This document shows, piece after piece, positions 46,561 through 57,900 of a stretch of DNA of 64,000 bases. Each line of letters opens with the position of its first letter. Position 1 is the first letter of the stretch. Location: NCBI GenBank assembly GCA_963971405.1, contig OZ020488.1, forward strand, positions 28,229,089 through 28,293,088. Reading direction: 5' to 3'. This DNA is from Psococerastis gibbosa. Lineage: Eukaryota; Arthropoda; Insecta; Psocodea; Psocidae. The notes beneath the pieces were generated by a model. The model searched no databases. It was not told where the DNA came from and worked only from the letters and a program-made list of their open reading frames with translations. The translations under genes and the position numbers were made by a program.

Positions 46561-48022
46561 CAAGGAACCGCTTTGCTATAGTATTGACCAGAACGTCATC
46601 TTCATAGTCGCTGTAGTCAGGTCCACCAGGCATTGAGTACTCTGCAGACGGAATTACGTACTCTGCAGAACGCTTACTTCGGGCTCTTCCAGGGTGACTT
46701 GTTTCGTCTTGGCCACCGGATTTGACTTCTCTCTTTTCAATAACAGACGCACCATCCAGCTCTTTTCCTAAAAATTCATCAACATCAGCGTCAGCAGAGT
46801 TAGGCGGAGCAGGAGCCAAATAATGAGCAGCAGCAGCAGCAACATTACCAAGCCGTTTGCCAAAGTTTTTGAATGCAGCGACATTGCGTTTACCAGCGTA
46901 TAAGCTTCCTATATGACGTTTGCCCTGATTTCCGAGGTAGGATGCCAAGTATCGCTTTTCATCAGGGTGGAAATCATCGAAATCGAAATCTTCATCATCC
47001 CATGAATGGTCAACCTCTTCACTGGGCTTTTGATTGGAAAGACCTCGCACTAAACTTGCAATATTTCGTTTCCCATACCAAAAATTTCTCGCAGCACCTA
47101 CATTTTTTTTGTTCCCAGATGACAAGAAATTTCTTGCTGCACCAACATGTCTTTTATTCCCACGAAATTGGAAATTTCGTGCTGCACCCAGGTTACGCTT
47201 GCCTCCTGTAAATCTCAAAGCTGAGCCGATGTTTCTCTTACTGTCCACACCGTACCAATCATTTACGTCATCCTCATCCACTGGATCTCTATTCTCAGCA
47301 GCAAATTTAAGTGCAGAACCAAGATTTCGTTTGCCGCTAAATCTTCGATATGATCCAATATTTCTTTTTCCCGACCGCGATATAAAACTCCTCAAAGCCG
47401 CAATATTTCTTTTGTTATGAAGAAAGTGCTTGGCAGAACCAATACTTCGTTTATTCTCCTCTTCGTCCTCACTATCATAATCATCATCATCATCATCATC
47501 ATCATCATGATCATATTCAGTGGTTTCCTCACTTTCTTCTTCAGCCTCATCGTCATCTTCATCGTCGTTACTATAGCGCTTACCAACATAACCATGCCTA
47601 GCAAGAGATGCCAAGCCTCCGCGCTTGCTTCCAGCGTCAGCAGCGAAGCTCGTATCATTCTCAAGCATATCAGAGTTGGTCTTACCCAAGAAGTCTTCAG
47701 GAACAAGAAAGTCAGGTCGAGGTTCAGGAGGCTCAGTGGCGGGCTTCACTAAGTACCCCGACCTTGCCATTGCTTCCACGTTCCGCTTAAATAGATTTTG
47801 TTCAATCTCATGATGTAGTTGGATGGCTGCATTTTGTTCTTCCAGCCATTTCAGCATTGCCCACAGCTGCTCTTTCCTTTCAAATGGGCTCCTGGATACA
47901 TCTCGTTTACCTGGAAGTTGACCATTTCTGGCAAGGGATTCCAATCCCCTTTTGCCTTTCTGGGGAAGTTCGCCTGTACGCGCCAACACACCAACTTGCC
48001 TCTTTTCTATTTCGCCATGAAT
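46561..48022 (-). CDS. Nplp1: Nplp1 exon 2: main neuropeptide-like precursor 1 exon
   Basis: This exon encodes about 487 residues packed with peptides separated by KR or KK. The first four are classic NPLP1 types: QVGVLARTGELPQK, GLESLARNGQLP, NVEAMARSGYL and GGLASLARHGYV. After an acidic spacer with a poly-Asp run comes a derived series: SIGSAKHFLHN, NIAALRSFISRS, NIGSYRRFS, NLGSALKFAAEN, NIGSALRFTG, NLGAARNFQFRGN, HVGAARNFLSSGN, NVGAARNFWY, NIASLVRGLSN, YLASYLGNQ, HIGSLYA and NVAAFKNF. Many are followed by GKR, predicting C-terminal amidation. The acceptor is TATTTCAG before 48022 and the donor is GTAAGT after 46561. The open frame continues upstream to a Met at 48100, but that part is intron. 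ORFs overlapping on the plus strand are shadows. Confidence 0.94.
47470..47515 (-). repeat. GAT/GAC triplet array within Nplp1
   Basis: A coding microsatellite (CAT/ATC on the plus strand) encodes a run of nine Asp residues in the acidic spacer between two peptide blocks. It is likely to vary in length without affecting the mature peptides. Confidence 0.8.
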
Positions 48023-48942
48023 CTGAAATATTAATTTAATGTAAGTTTTGTTATGCATAAGCTGGTGCTGGTTACAGCTGTAAAAAACAATGAAAGGCAC
48101 AATTTGTGCTTCTAAATACTAAATAGAGTGGCCCGATACATTTTGCCAGCCCCAGCTGCCTCAGTTCCGACAGAAAGGTCATTTTGTGAAGAACTGGGTT
48201 GACAATAAGGAAATAGAGGAGCAGAAGAGTCGATGTTCACAGTAAGCAGTTTTATTCATACTGTCTTGGACTATAGGGAAGACAACTTACATTAGTCCAA
48301 GACTACAAAGGTTGAATATACAGTCGGCATCAATGAGAAAATAACGTATAGCCTACTACTAAGTAGTATACTAATATTACTATCAATTAGTATAAAATAA
48401 ATTAAATTATCTTTGTTTTATCTCAAATGTGTTATTGTTGTGCGGGCATCCGGGAGTTTTAAACATATTATTGTTTCCCACATCCCATACCCATTTCTAT
48501 AATTATGTGACCGTTGAAGGAGAAATGAATTTGTTTCTAAAATTGACTCAGTCATTCGTTATTTACAAAATCTCTTGAAATCTCTGCCTTAATTGTTTAT
48601 TAATAATTCAATACATAAGTATTGTGTATATAAACTGTCTGCTCAACGATCTGCCAATCTATCGTACGCTATTCGACATTTCCACCGTCACTCAGTGCTA
48701 TAATATGCATTATTGTACAAAACTTATAAGGAAGGTAAACCAAAACTACATAATAAGTCGTTGCAGAAGTTCCGCTTATAGAAAATTGCCGAGGAAGTAA
48801 TGAGGAGAGCATTGCTGAGCTTTGTAAAGCGTTTCTATTGTCTGCTCGATATTTATCTCCTCTTATCCTTGCAGCACAAAGATATTTTCTCTCAAAGAGC
48901 TTAATTAACGCGGGCAACTTTTGCGGCAACAAGTGCTGCTGG

Positions 48943-49333
48943 TGACGTGATCAAGACAAAACCTTGCGCTAGCTATGGTACTCAATTCCTTTAAAGTTGA
49001 TCAAAACTTCAAAGGCACCAACTTTAATGGGGCCTACTACCATTACGCCTATTATAGCATTATGACAAAATACAGATTCAGTATTTCTTAAAACTTATCG
49101 TACCGGCATAATACACGCGGTCTATACCGAGGGTCGTTGGGTTTCAATTTCTTGTTAATTCAAATAATTATATCGTAGTTTCTGCCCGGTATGGAAAGTA
49201 TCGTCAACGAGTCAAGGACAGTAAATACAACCGCGTACTTGTTGCTATCCAATTTGTTTACGCAAACATTTAGAGGAATAATATATATATAGGCTAATTT
49301 TATGTCATTCCTTATGGTATTTATAAGTATAAG
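48943..49333 (+). repeat. 0.4-kb near-identical duplicate, copy 2 (inside Nplp1 intron 1)
   Basis: It matches 37798-38196 with one base difference and a shorter TA array. It is directly followed by family U repeat sequence, which copy 1 lacks. Confidence 0.85.
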
Positions 49334-49770
49334 AAAAGCTTTGTGAAGGTCGAAAATTTCCGAATTTCGATTTCAATGTTTCAACAGAATTACACGTTTT
49401 GAGCTCCCAGGAACAGGAGTCTGTCTGTCTGTCTGGAGGTCCGTTTGTGCATTGATTTGTCGACTAATACTACTCGATGGATTTCGACGAAATTCGGCAT
49501 GAAGGGTTATAAAAAACAAATCTCAAAATAATTTTTTTACTATTTTGGTCTAACCAAAAAAAGTCTAAACAGATTGTTACCCAAAAACGGCTCCAATGCT
49601 TTTATTTGATTTTTATCACATATATTATAGCCGTTGTCAATATATTATTATTATTATTATTGTAAACAAACGGCACTAGACAGCTCCCCCTTAATAGTTT
49701 GGTTTTGGGGGCAAATAAAAAATTGTCAATTTTCATGAAAAATTACAAAAAATAATTTTTCAGCGCATTG
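49334..49770 (+). repeat. Dispersed repeat family U, copy 1
   Basis: It starts AAAAGCTTTGTGAAGGTCG and includes ACACGTTTTGAGCTCCCAGG, a (GTCT)n run, AAAAACGGCTCCAATG and CCTTAATAGTTTGGTTTTGG. These blocks recur in the same order on the minus strand of 62409-63117. The class is unknown. Confidence 0.65.
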
Positions 49771-51200
49771 CCTATATACCATGATTACCAAAAAGGAAAA
49801 ATGTAGGTACTATGGAACAATACCAGGGGCGCCCACTACGGGGGGGGGGGGGCACGGAACTTCCCCCCCCCCCTCCCAGGAAAAGTGGCTTAAAGTCTAC
49901 CGATTCCCATTGCTTTTTCTGGGCATTTCCATTTTGGTGTTAGTAAACATTCAGTATACGAAACTTAAACTTGAAAAACTTATTTGTGAACGAATTCAAA
50001 AACCAAACGTCAGTGCGTCGATCGACATGGAGCTGGAGCTATGATTCAAAATATTCTGACAAGTTATTGATGATTTATTTTTAATTTTTAATAATTGTAA
50101 TACACTAGGTAAACATTCTAAATTCTGTAAGAAGTTAATTCAAACACGTTTTTTTTATTGGCGTAAATGGGGGGTCCTGGGGCCCCAGGGGCGCCCGTAG
50201 TCCCCCCCCCCCCTCAAGATTTGTGGTGACAAAGATGTTATGGAGGCGAAAGCGAAACGCATAGTATCCACAATAACAAAAGGGAAATTAATTCATGCAT
50301 CATATTGAGCAAGTATACTTTCACAAAAATATATTATTCAAAATGCTTACAACCCCATTATTTGAGACCTATTTTTTCTTCGGGGGAGACCCCCGGGCCC
50401 CCCTCAGCGGTAGGTTTATTTGTCGGCAAAATCTCAAGTCTCAATGGTACTGCTTGCAAAATGCGTAAAACCTCACTAATTTGGGCCCATTTATATAATT
50501 TATCTCCGGGGGAGACCCCCGGGCCCCCCTTTTCCCAGGGTATAATATGCGTAAAACCTCACTAATTTGGGTCTGTTCATTTTATTTTCTCCGGCGGATC
50601 AAAGTCTTGATGGAGTCCTAAAGTCCCCCCTCCCTCAGAAATTTTGGGCATTTATGCCAATGGCATTTTGTTTCAGCTTTTTTAAAGGCAGCAACTTAGT
50701 ATGGACAAGGCGTACAAGAGTCTAAGGTGTTGCATAGTTAAAAATACTAAAACAAAGTTTCCTCAGGAGGTAAATCCAACAGTACAATTTCCTTCGTATT
50801 TGGGGGGGGGGGGGTCACCTCTCCCATTTGCCCCCCTCCCCAGACTTTTCCAAAACTGGGCGCCCCTGAACAATACAATATGTTACGGTACCAGTACCAA
50901 TAGATATAAATAAGAAAGCATGTGTACGGGTTCACTCGTACCAATTCTTCTTCGACTTTTCTTCGACTTTTCTTCGACTTTTCTTCCACTACACGCGGCT
51001 TTCATGTTGCATATGTGAAGCTTAAAAGCTGCGATTCAAAAGCTAAGCATTATTCGGTGCATAATTTGAAGCCACGTAGGGGTAGGTCTACGTATTAATA
51101 AGTAATTCTGTGTCTATGGTACGCACTAAGTCATTTGTCGTCTGGAATAGCAGTTTTTAACATGCTACTGAAATGTCAGGGAATGTAAACTGTAGAGCAG
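49771..51200. repeat. Cluster of poly-G/poly-C cassettes
   Basis: G- or C-tracts lie near 49840-49852, 49863-49874, 50202-50213 and 50800-50812. A palindromic-type cassette, GGGGGAGACCCCCGGG plus CCCCCC, occurs near 50383 and 50508 and again at 52263. CGCCC/GGGCG-rich pieces (GGGGCGCCC) repeat nearby. These are probably fragments of short non-autonomous elements. The short frames here are not genes. Confidence 0.5.
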
Positions 51201-51302
51201 TGGCATGTCAGGGCATGAGTAGTGACTCTGACTTTCACCCGAAAGGTTATTGGCTCGAGTCTCGCGTTTGTTGCATTTTATTTTTCATGCTTCGGGGCAT
51301 TT
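51201..51302 (+). mobile_element. SINE family B, head fragment
   Basis: It has ACTTTCACCCGAAAGGTTAT followed by TGGCTCGAGTCTCG, a tRNA-like anticodon arm and T arm, then a short piece of the SINE body (CATGCTTCGGGGCAT). It is 3'-truncated. Confidence 0.6.
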
Positions 51303-53973
51303 AATAGATTTTCTTTAGATGTAATAACGAAAAAAAAATGTCTTCAGCATACTTAATGTTATGATAGCATAAGTCGTTATGACAGCATTAAAAATAACTA
51401 ATAAAATGAAATAGATTGTATCCTAGCCGGAATATGCAAATGGAGTTGAAATCAGCTAAGCGATTAATGCACAAATTTAACGGTAACAGCACTAATTGCT
51501 AATGGCTGCTCATCAGCTAAACAGCAGCTTAATTAGGGAAGAGTGTGCAGCAGTCATTAAGTATAGCATTAAGAGCAGTTGAGGCCGTTTTTGTCGCTAC
51601 ATCCGGTTGCTGCTCGGCACCGCTTAAGGCTCCATATCACTCCCACACTATCCAACCCTTCTTCCACTCAAAACTGAATAACTTATACCTTGAACCAGTC
51701 TCCTCCCCCTTCTTTCCTAACCGCCACTTCTCAGCAATTTAGCTAACTTGCTGAAGAGCCCTTTGTTTTATCACCATCATGAGTGACAAACCCTTGGGTT
51801 GGATAATAATGGAAAAAAATCGATGTTCTGGTTAGAAGTTAAAGCACCAGCTTGCGGAAAAACTATATGATACTTTATACTGCTGAAATTGGCTAAATCT
51901 AAAACGAATACCAAACCTAACATAATTTGTGATTTTCTTCGCAGATATATACTGTATATTCCTAACGAACGTGAAACAGTAACTTCATATTCAGATTTTC
52001 ACAAAGGGATACCCGATACAATCCAACCCATCGAATCCATCTGCATGTACGACTGACGAGTAGTCTGTTTGACAATCTATGGTACGATATGATACTGATT
52101 AGAGATTAATGTTAAAAAATTAGGTTAGGTCTTATAGACACCGTATGCACATAGAATTTCTATATAATATGTATATACCTTCTGCTTCTCCTTCAGCCGA
52201 TACTCCCCTACACCGACACAATATATTTATAGTTTTGCACCTACATTTTCAAATTTTTCCCTCGGGGGAGACCCCCGGCCCCCCTCCAATAACTTGCCTA
52301 TGCTATCATATATACGAGTAACACCTTAACCTCTAACAGTCTAACGAATACACTTGATACAATTGAATTCTCAAGAAATAAATTTACACTAGATAGAATC
52401 ACAGTCGCCACAGCCACCCCCGAAAAAAAAATCCTGGCTACGGGCTTGTCATGAATACGAGCTAGTAACACCATAACTTGTAAAGAAGACACTACATACA
52501 ATTCAGTGATCAAGAAAACAATTTACTCCAAATATAGGATTATATACAGTCGCCACAGCCACCCCGCAAAAATTCCTAGTTACGCCCTTGGCTCGACCTG
52601 ATCATCCTGGCAAGAGGCATTAAAAGAAGAAGAATATATTCGAGGGCGCAAATTTTTTACCTTGCCACCAGCGCTAAAGTACCTTGGCCCGGCGCTGATG
52701 CAAAGACCAGTGGGCCCCCAAGTTAAAAACGTGTTGGGGGCTCGCACAGTAACGCTGTAGAATATAGATGTGACATGTTATCAAGTTCGACGATTTATTT
52801 TTAAATTCTCATATTGTAGGTATTGTAGTTCTAATTAATTTGAAACATAACCCACTGCGTTAAAGGTCATCCCCTTGGTTCTATCCTAGTTACATAAGGT
52901 ACCGATAAGCAAACAATGACGATCTACGTTTTTTTTTTTTTTAAACAGTAAATCGGATATTGACGACAGTCAACACTAACATTAAGGGTAGCTTCCACCA
53001 TCGTTGGCAATGCCACAGAGATTCGAAGGAAGCCGCCATGGAATAGTGGAAAAAAACATGTCGGATTCTATTTGAATCGATTTTCCGTAGCTTTACATTT
53101 TACCTACCAACGATGACAAGAGCCTCCCTAGCAATAGTACTCACTGGTAAAGTGGGAAACTTCAGGGATAATAGAAATCTTCATAAAAAGTAAATAAATT
53201 GTCATAAAATACAATCGAAATTTAGTTTATGTATTTACTTACTTTTTACAACTTATTACTATTTTCTCAGACTTACCCCCTTTACCAGTGGCGGACGGAG
53301 TGGCACGAGAGTCATAACCTCCCTCCCCTCCTAAAATTTTAAAAAGGCGGAAAAATGACCGCTTAATTTTTTTTTAAATCATGAAATATGAAAAGTGTTA
53401 ATGTAATACTAGTACATCTTTAAATGGTTTTGTTTCGTTCTGTATTTGCCAACCAGGATTGTTCGGAAAAACTAAATCAGTTACTTAAATCAAATACCGT
53501 ATTGTTTTTACCTATTCTTAGTCTACACCTGACGCGGCATTTTGAGGGATGACCCACCCCAAAATAACAAGTTGTGTCCACCACTGCTGCTCTTTACTCC
53601 TAGGAGGCTAGGAGGTAAGTGAGGATGCCACTATTCAATAGAAAAAAAACACGATACAGAGTATTACACAAATTTTGTAGAAAGACAGTAAATAATGCGA
53701 TTTCAGAAAGCTTATCTTTTATTATTATTATTTTTTATTTATATATTTTAATATCGCATGTTTGCATGCACATTTCGAAAGCTCACTACTTAGCTTTATA
53801 CCTTTTTAATCAAACCTTTTATAACATAATAAGAAGATATTGTAAGTTGCTGAAAACTAGAAGTTATATCAATACGATAGGTACCAGTATTTTTAAATAA
53901 ATGTCCATACCATCTATTACTACAATATGATGATATAAAATAATCTAATATTCTGTGGTTATCGGAAGAAAGA
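51303..53973. other. Rest of Nplp1 intron 1
   Basis: It contains hAT family G3 end fragments (52417-52450, 52528-52590), a CCCCCAAGTT piece near 52698 shared with 44000-44025, and otherwise AT-rich sequence. No exon is recognised. Confidence 0.4.
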
Positions 53974-53979
53974 ACTCAC

Positions 53980-54036
53980 CGTTGGCAAGATAAGAGGAAG
54001 GATAATGGCAACCACAAAAAGGATGCTTCTGATCAT
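53980..54036 (-). CDS. Nplp1: Nplp1 exon 1: signal peptide
   Basis: The 57-bp coding part encodes MIRSILFVVAIILPLILPT, a short basic N-terminus followed by a strongly hydrophobic core, a typical signal peptide. It ends at a strong donor, GTGAGT, in phase 0, matching the phase-0 acceptor of exon 2, so the mature chain would begin near IHGEIEKR. I chose the ATG at 54036 because starting at the upstream in-frame Met (54189) would bury the hydrophobic segment behind ~50 basic residues. The 6-kb distance to exon 2 keeps this at moderate confidence. Confidence 0.62.
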
Positions 54037-54210
54037 GGCTTGGTGAACGCGTCTAGTACGGGAACCACGGACTATTTGACGGGCGTTCGCGAAAGAGTTG
54101 CTTATAACTCTTGTCAGCGGCGTCGTGCGCCGAACGCAAACCTGCCCCCTTGGGCCGGGGATGAGCATTTCCGGTCGTCTTCTGGTCATTATTTAGAGAC
54201 TTTTTTGCAC

Positions 54211-54217
54211 GTTTATA
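54211..54217 (-). promoter_or_regulatory. Possible TATA box of Nplp1
   Basis: TATAAAC on the minus strand lies about 175-180 bp upstream of the predicted ATG. In AT-rich DNA such a match is weak evidence by itself. Confidence 0.22.
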
Positions 54218-54613
54218 ATCTAATATCCATATTTACAGATTTAATGAATGAACGAATGAATGAAGGGTTGAATGGTACTGATTGTATTTTCCATCGATTA
54301 AAATTGAATTAAAAAATATATTTAAAAATCAAATTTTGTGTAATTTTTGTAAAACTGAAAAATAAGTGGCTTTTATTATTATAGGCAATCATATGAAATG
54401 CTTTGTATAATATGCAACATGAATATTGTTAACTACTACAAAAGTGGGGAAATATGGGACCGAGAAACCAGGCGGGCTGATGATATTGACTTCCACATCC
54501 CCCCAACGTGGATTGTGGATACATGGTACCGATAACAACGTTCTCAAGAAGGGAAAGTTACTCTTTAATCAGATTCTAGGGAGTTCAGGCGGATTTTACA
54601 TGCTTACCTGGTG

Positions 54614-54618
54614 GAGGT
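54614..54618. other. Copia target-site duplication, left
   Basis: GAGGT here is repeated at 59250-59254, a perfect 5-bp target-site duplication typical of copia integration. Confidence 0.9.
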
Positions 54619-54874
54619 TGTTGGGTTATGCCTTGGATCGGTTTTAAATTTATAGATAAAAAAATATCACACTTTGAATTAATATTGTGTATTCGCCATC
54701 TTTGTAGCAAGGAAGTAAAAAAACATTGCAAACTCTAAACAGTGTCACAGACAATGTCATAGACAAACAAAAATATTATTAAATTAATATTTATTTTCAT
54801 TATTATTATTTTTAATTTTATTATTATTTTATTATGAAATAGCAAAAATTATAATTTAAAAAATTATTTCAACA
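54619..54874 (-). mobile_element. 3' LTR of copia element
   Basis: This 256-bp LTR has TG...CA ends and is identical by eye to 58994-59249. Just inside it, on the element strand, is AAGGGGAGGA, the polypurine tract. It is the element end closest to Nplp1 and is oriented so that transcripts started in it would run toward Nplp1. Confidence 0.95.
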
Positions 54875-54967
54875 TCCTCCCCTTAATTTTTGCATGAATA
54901 ATTAAATTCCAAACTTTTAGTAAAATAAAATAAAATTCCTTCATTATATAGAAATACAATAAAAAGT

Positions 54968-57900
54968 TTAATCAACAAGCATTTTTCTAAACTTTTCAAA
55001 TGAAGAATTAGGTAGAGCTTTTGTAAAAATATCTGCTGCTTGTTCACTACTTGGAACATGTTTTACTTCTACTACCTTGTTCTTTACTAGATCAGTAATA
55101 AATTTATATCTTACATCTATGTGCTTTGTTCGTTTTCCACAACCAGTTTTCATTACTTCAATTGTACTAGTATTATCAACAAATAGTAAGATTTCCAATT
55201 TTTCACCAGTTAATTCCTGGATTAAAGATTTCAAAAACAAACACATTTTTAGACATTCTGCAGCTGCTATATATTCAGCTTCAGTAGTGGAAAGTGTTAC
55301 AATATTTTGTTTCTTTGAACACCAAGCTACAGGTCCGCCACAATAGTAAATCACGAAACCTGTGGTACTTTTCCGAGATATTTCATCATCTGCGTAACTT
55401 GCATCTGAATATGCAATTAGTTTATTACAATTTGAACCATTATAAGTTATTCCTAAATTCTTTGTACCTTTTAAATATCTTAAAGTTCTTTTTACATCGG
55501 AAACATTATCAGTTTTAGGTTCAATACAACGACTTTCATAATTCACACTGAAAGTTATATCTGGTCGTGTTTTAGTAGAACAATATAAGAGACTACCGAC
55601 TGCTTCGCGGTATGGAAAGGATATATTTTTACTGTTATCTGACTTTTGATTACATATTGGAGTTTTAACAGAATTTGCTTCCGACATATTATAAGTTTTA
55701 AGCATGTTTTCAACATATTTCTCCTGGCTAATTTTTATACCAGCTTTAGTTCTCAAAATTTCAATACCTACATATTTCTTTATGTCTTTGTTATAGGTAA
55801 CTTCGCAAAGTTTGCTTAGCTTTTTTACAAAATCATTCAACATCAATTCATTTTTACTTATTATTAATCCATCATCAACATGAATTGAAATTATCAAGCT
55901 TTTATCAGTATTACAATAAATACAAGGATCTGATTTTAATCTCTGTAAACCAATCGATAATAAATAATCATTCAACTTAGAATTCCACAATGCTGGAGAT
56001 TGTTTAAGTCCGTACAATGACTTTTTTAATAGACATACTTTGTCTTTGTTTTTAGCGTTTTTAAATCCTTCCGGAATATGCATAAAAATTTTCTCATTAA
56101 GATCGCTATTTAAAAATGCAGATTTTATATCAAATGAAGCAATTAGCATTTTTTTCTTTGCTGCTAAAGCAAATAACAATCGTAAACTATTTGAATCTAC
56201 CACTGGACTAAATATATCGGTAAAATCTATGCCATTTTCTTGTTCGAAACCTCTTACAACGAGTCTGGCTTTAAAAGTATTATTATCTTTTTTGCGAAAA
56301 ATCCAGCGAGAAGTCAAAATCTTATTATTTTCAGCTTCTGCTTTTGGAATATAAATCCAAGTTTTATTAGAAATCAACGATTCTTTCTCCTTCTCTACAG
56401 CATCTACCCATTCTTTACATTCATTGCCTTTTACGGCTTCTTCAAACGTTAAATATACGCTATCATCAAATAGATCAGTTAAATTAGTTTCACAATCATC
56501 AAGTGTAGCAGGTTTCCGTAGATTAATTCTACTTCTTAATTTATAAGGGTATTCCTTTGGAGTTTCAGGTTCTGATTCAGACTCACCGTCAGCATCATTT
56601 TCACTGATTATTTCCTCCACAGATTCATTGACTCTACGTGGGCTCACTTGGTGCTTGTCTGATTCAGACTCTGAATCCTTGAAAAATTCTGAAACATTAA
56701 AATCAAGTTTTACCATTTCTTCAGGTTTTAGCTTATTTTTAATTTTAAGTGAATTTTCAGGAAAAATAACATCCCTAGAAATAACAATCTTTTTAATGTT
56801 TGGGTCAAACAAACGATAACCATTATGATTATAACCAACGAATATCAATTTTCTTGATCTTTCATCAAGCTTCTTAACACGAGGTAGAATTTTGGCATAA
56901 GCTTCAGAACCAAAAATTTTTAAATTTTTTAAATCTGGTCTTTTTCCAGTCCAATTTTCTATAGGCGTTGCCTTGCTATTAACTGTTGGACTGCGATTAA
57001 GTAAAAAACAACTTGTCTTAGCCGCTTCACTCCATAAATTTTTATTAACATTACTATCAAAGAGTAAACTTCTTATTTTTTCAGTAATTGTCCGATTTAA
57101 TCTTTCTGAACGAGGGTTCATTTGAGGACTATAACTAGCAGTTACATCAAAAAATATTCCTCTATTATAAAACCATTGTTTTAATGGCAGGTATTCACCT
57201 CCACCGTCACATTTAAATCTGCATACTTTTAAACCTTTTTCATTTTCGGCTCGCAAAATAAAATTTTTTATAACATTTGCTGCGTCTGATTTTGCTTTTA
57301 TAGGATGTACTTCACTATAACACGTAAAATCATCAATTATTGATACATAATATTTGCATTGATCAATAGATTCAATTTCAAAGGGACCTTCGACGTCACT
57401 ATGAATTATTTCGAGCATTCGAGTAGCACGCTTTAAATTTCCACTAAAGGGATCACGAGCATGTCGAGCTTTAATACAAATTTCACAATTTTTAATATCT
57501 AAAGAATTTTTAGTTATTTTTATTCCATCTGACATTGTTGCAAGTCTTTGCAAATTTTTAAAACTGATATGACCTAATTTTCTATGCCATTCATAAATGT
57601 CGTCATAATCATTCACAGAAAAAATATTTTCTCTATTTTTTAAATTTTGGTTTTTACCATATTTTAAATTAACAACGAACAAACCGTTATTTTCTTTACC
57701 TTCCATGACAGTTTCGAATTTTGAATTAATAATTTCTACGTTTCCTTTTGAAAATAATACAAACCCACCTTTATCGGTGATTTTTTTAACAGAAAGAAGA
57801 TTTTGAGATAACTCCGGTACGTAAACTACATTGTTTAATGTCACACTCTCACTCTTTAATGTTCCTATGGCCGTTCCAAATAAGGATTCATTCTTTTTTG

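Larger units (their letters stand above)
48023..53979 (-). other. Nplp1 intron 1, repeat-rich
   Basis: The ~6-kb intron runs from donor GTGAGT (after 53980) to acceptor TTTCAG (before 48022). It holds a 0.39-kb duplicate, a family U repeat, poly-G/poly-C cassettes, a SINE B head and hAT-end fragments. I see no further NPLP1 coding exon in it. Confidence 0.6.
46282..54036 (-). other. Nplp1: Nplp1 gene, coding span (three exons)
   Basis: The gene model joins 54036-53980, 48022-46561 and 46445-46282 on the minus strand. Introns are 5,957 bp and 115 bp, each with GT...AG ends. The joined coding sequence is 1,683 bp, exactly 560 codons plus stop, and both junctions keep frame (phase 0 and phase 1). 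The product is a secreted prohormone: a signal peptide, then about 17 NPLP1-type peptides cut out at KR/KK sites by prohormone convertases in the regulated secretory pathway of neurons. NPLP1 peptides are neuromodulators; in Drosophila one was reported to act on a receptor guanylate cyclase. The assembly is inferred from sequence alone; exon 1 is the least certain part. Confidence 0.8.
54037..54618 (-). other. Presumed Nplp1 5' UTR and upstream region
   Basis: On the minus strand, sequence just upstream of the ATG (54037-54190) is GC-balanced, unlike its surroundings, which fits a 5' UTR. A TATAAAC sequence near 54211-54217 could be a TATA box about 30 bp before it. The region ends at the edge of the copia LTR (54619). 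Confidence 0.35.

Noticed and set aside
46873-48034. Plus-strand frames opposite Nplp1 exon 2
   Set aside because: They are shadows of the peptide-coding strand; the KR-bounded repeats read only on the minus strand.
48023-48100. N-terminal extension of the Nplp1 exon starting at Met 48100
   Set aside because: It has no signal peptide and contains a good splice acceptor (TTTCAG) exactly before the conserved IHGEIEKR; a spliced signal-peptide exon fits better.
54037-54189. Upstream in-frame Met for Nplp1 exon 1
   Set aside because: It would place about 50 basic residues before the hydrophobic segment, which is incompatible with a normal signal peptide.
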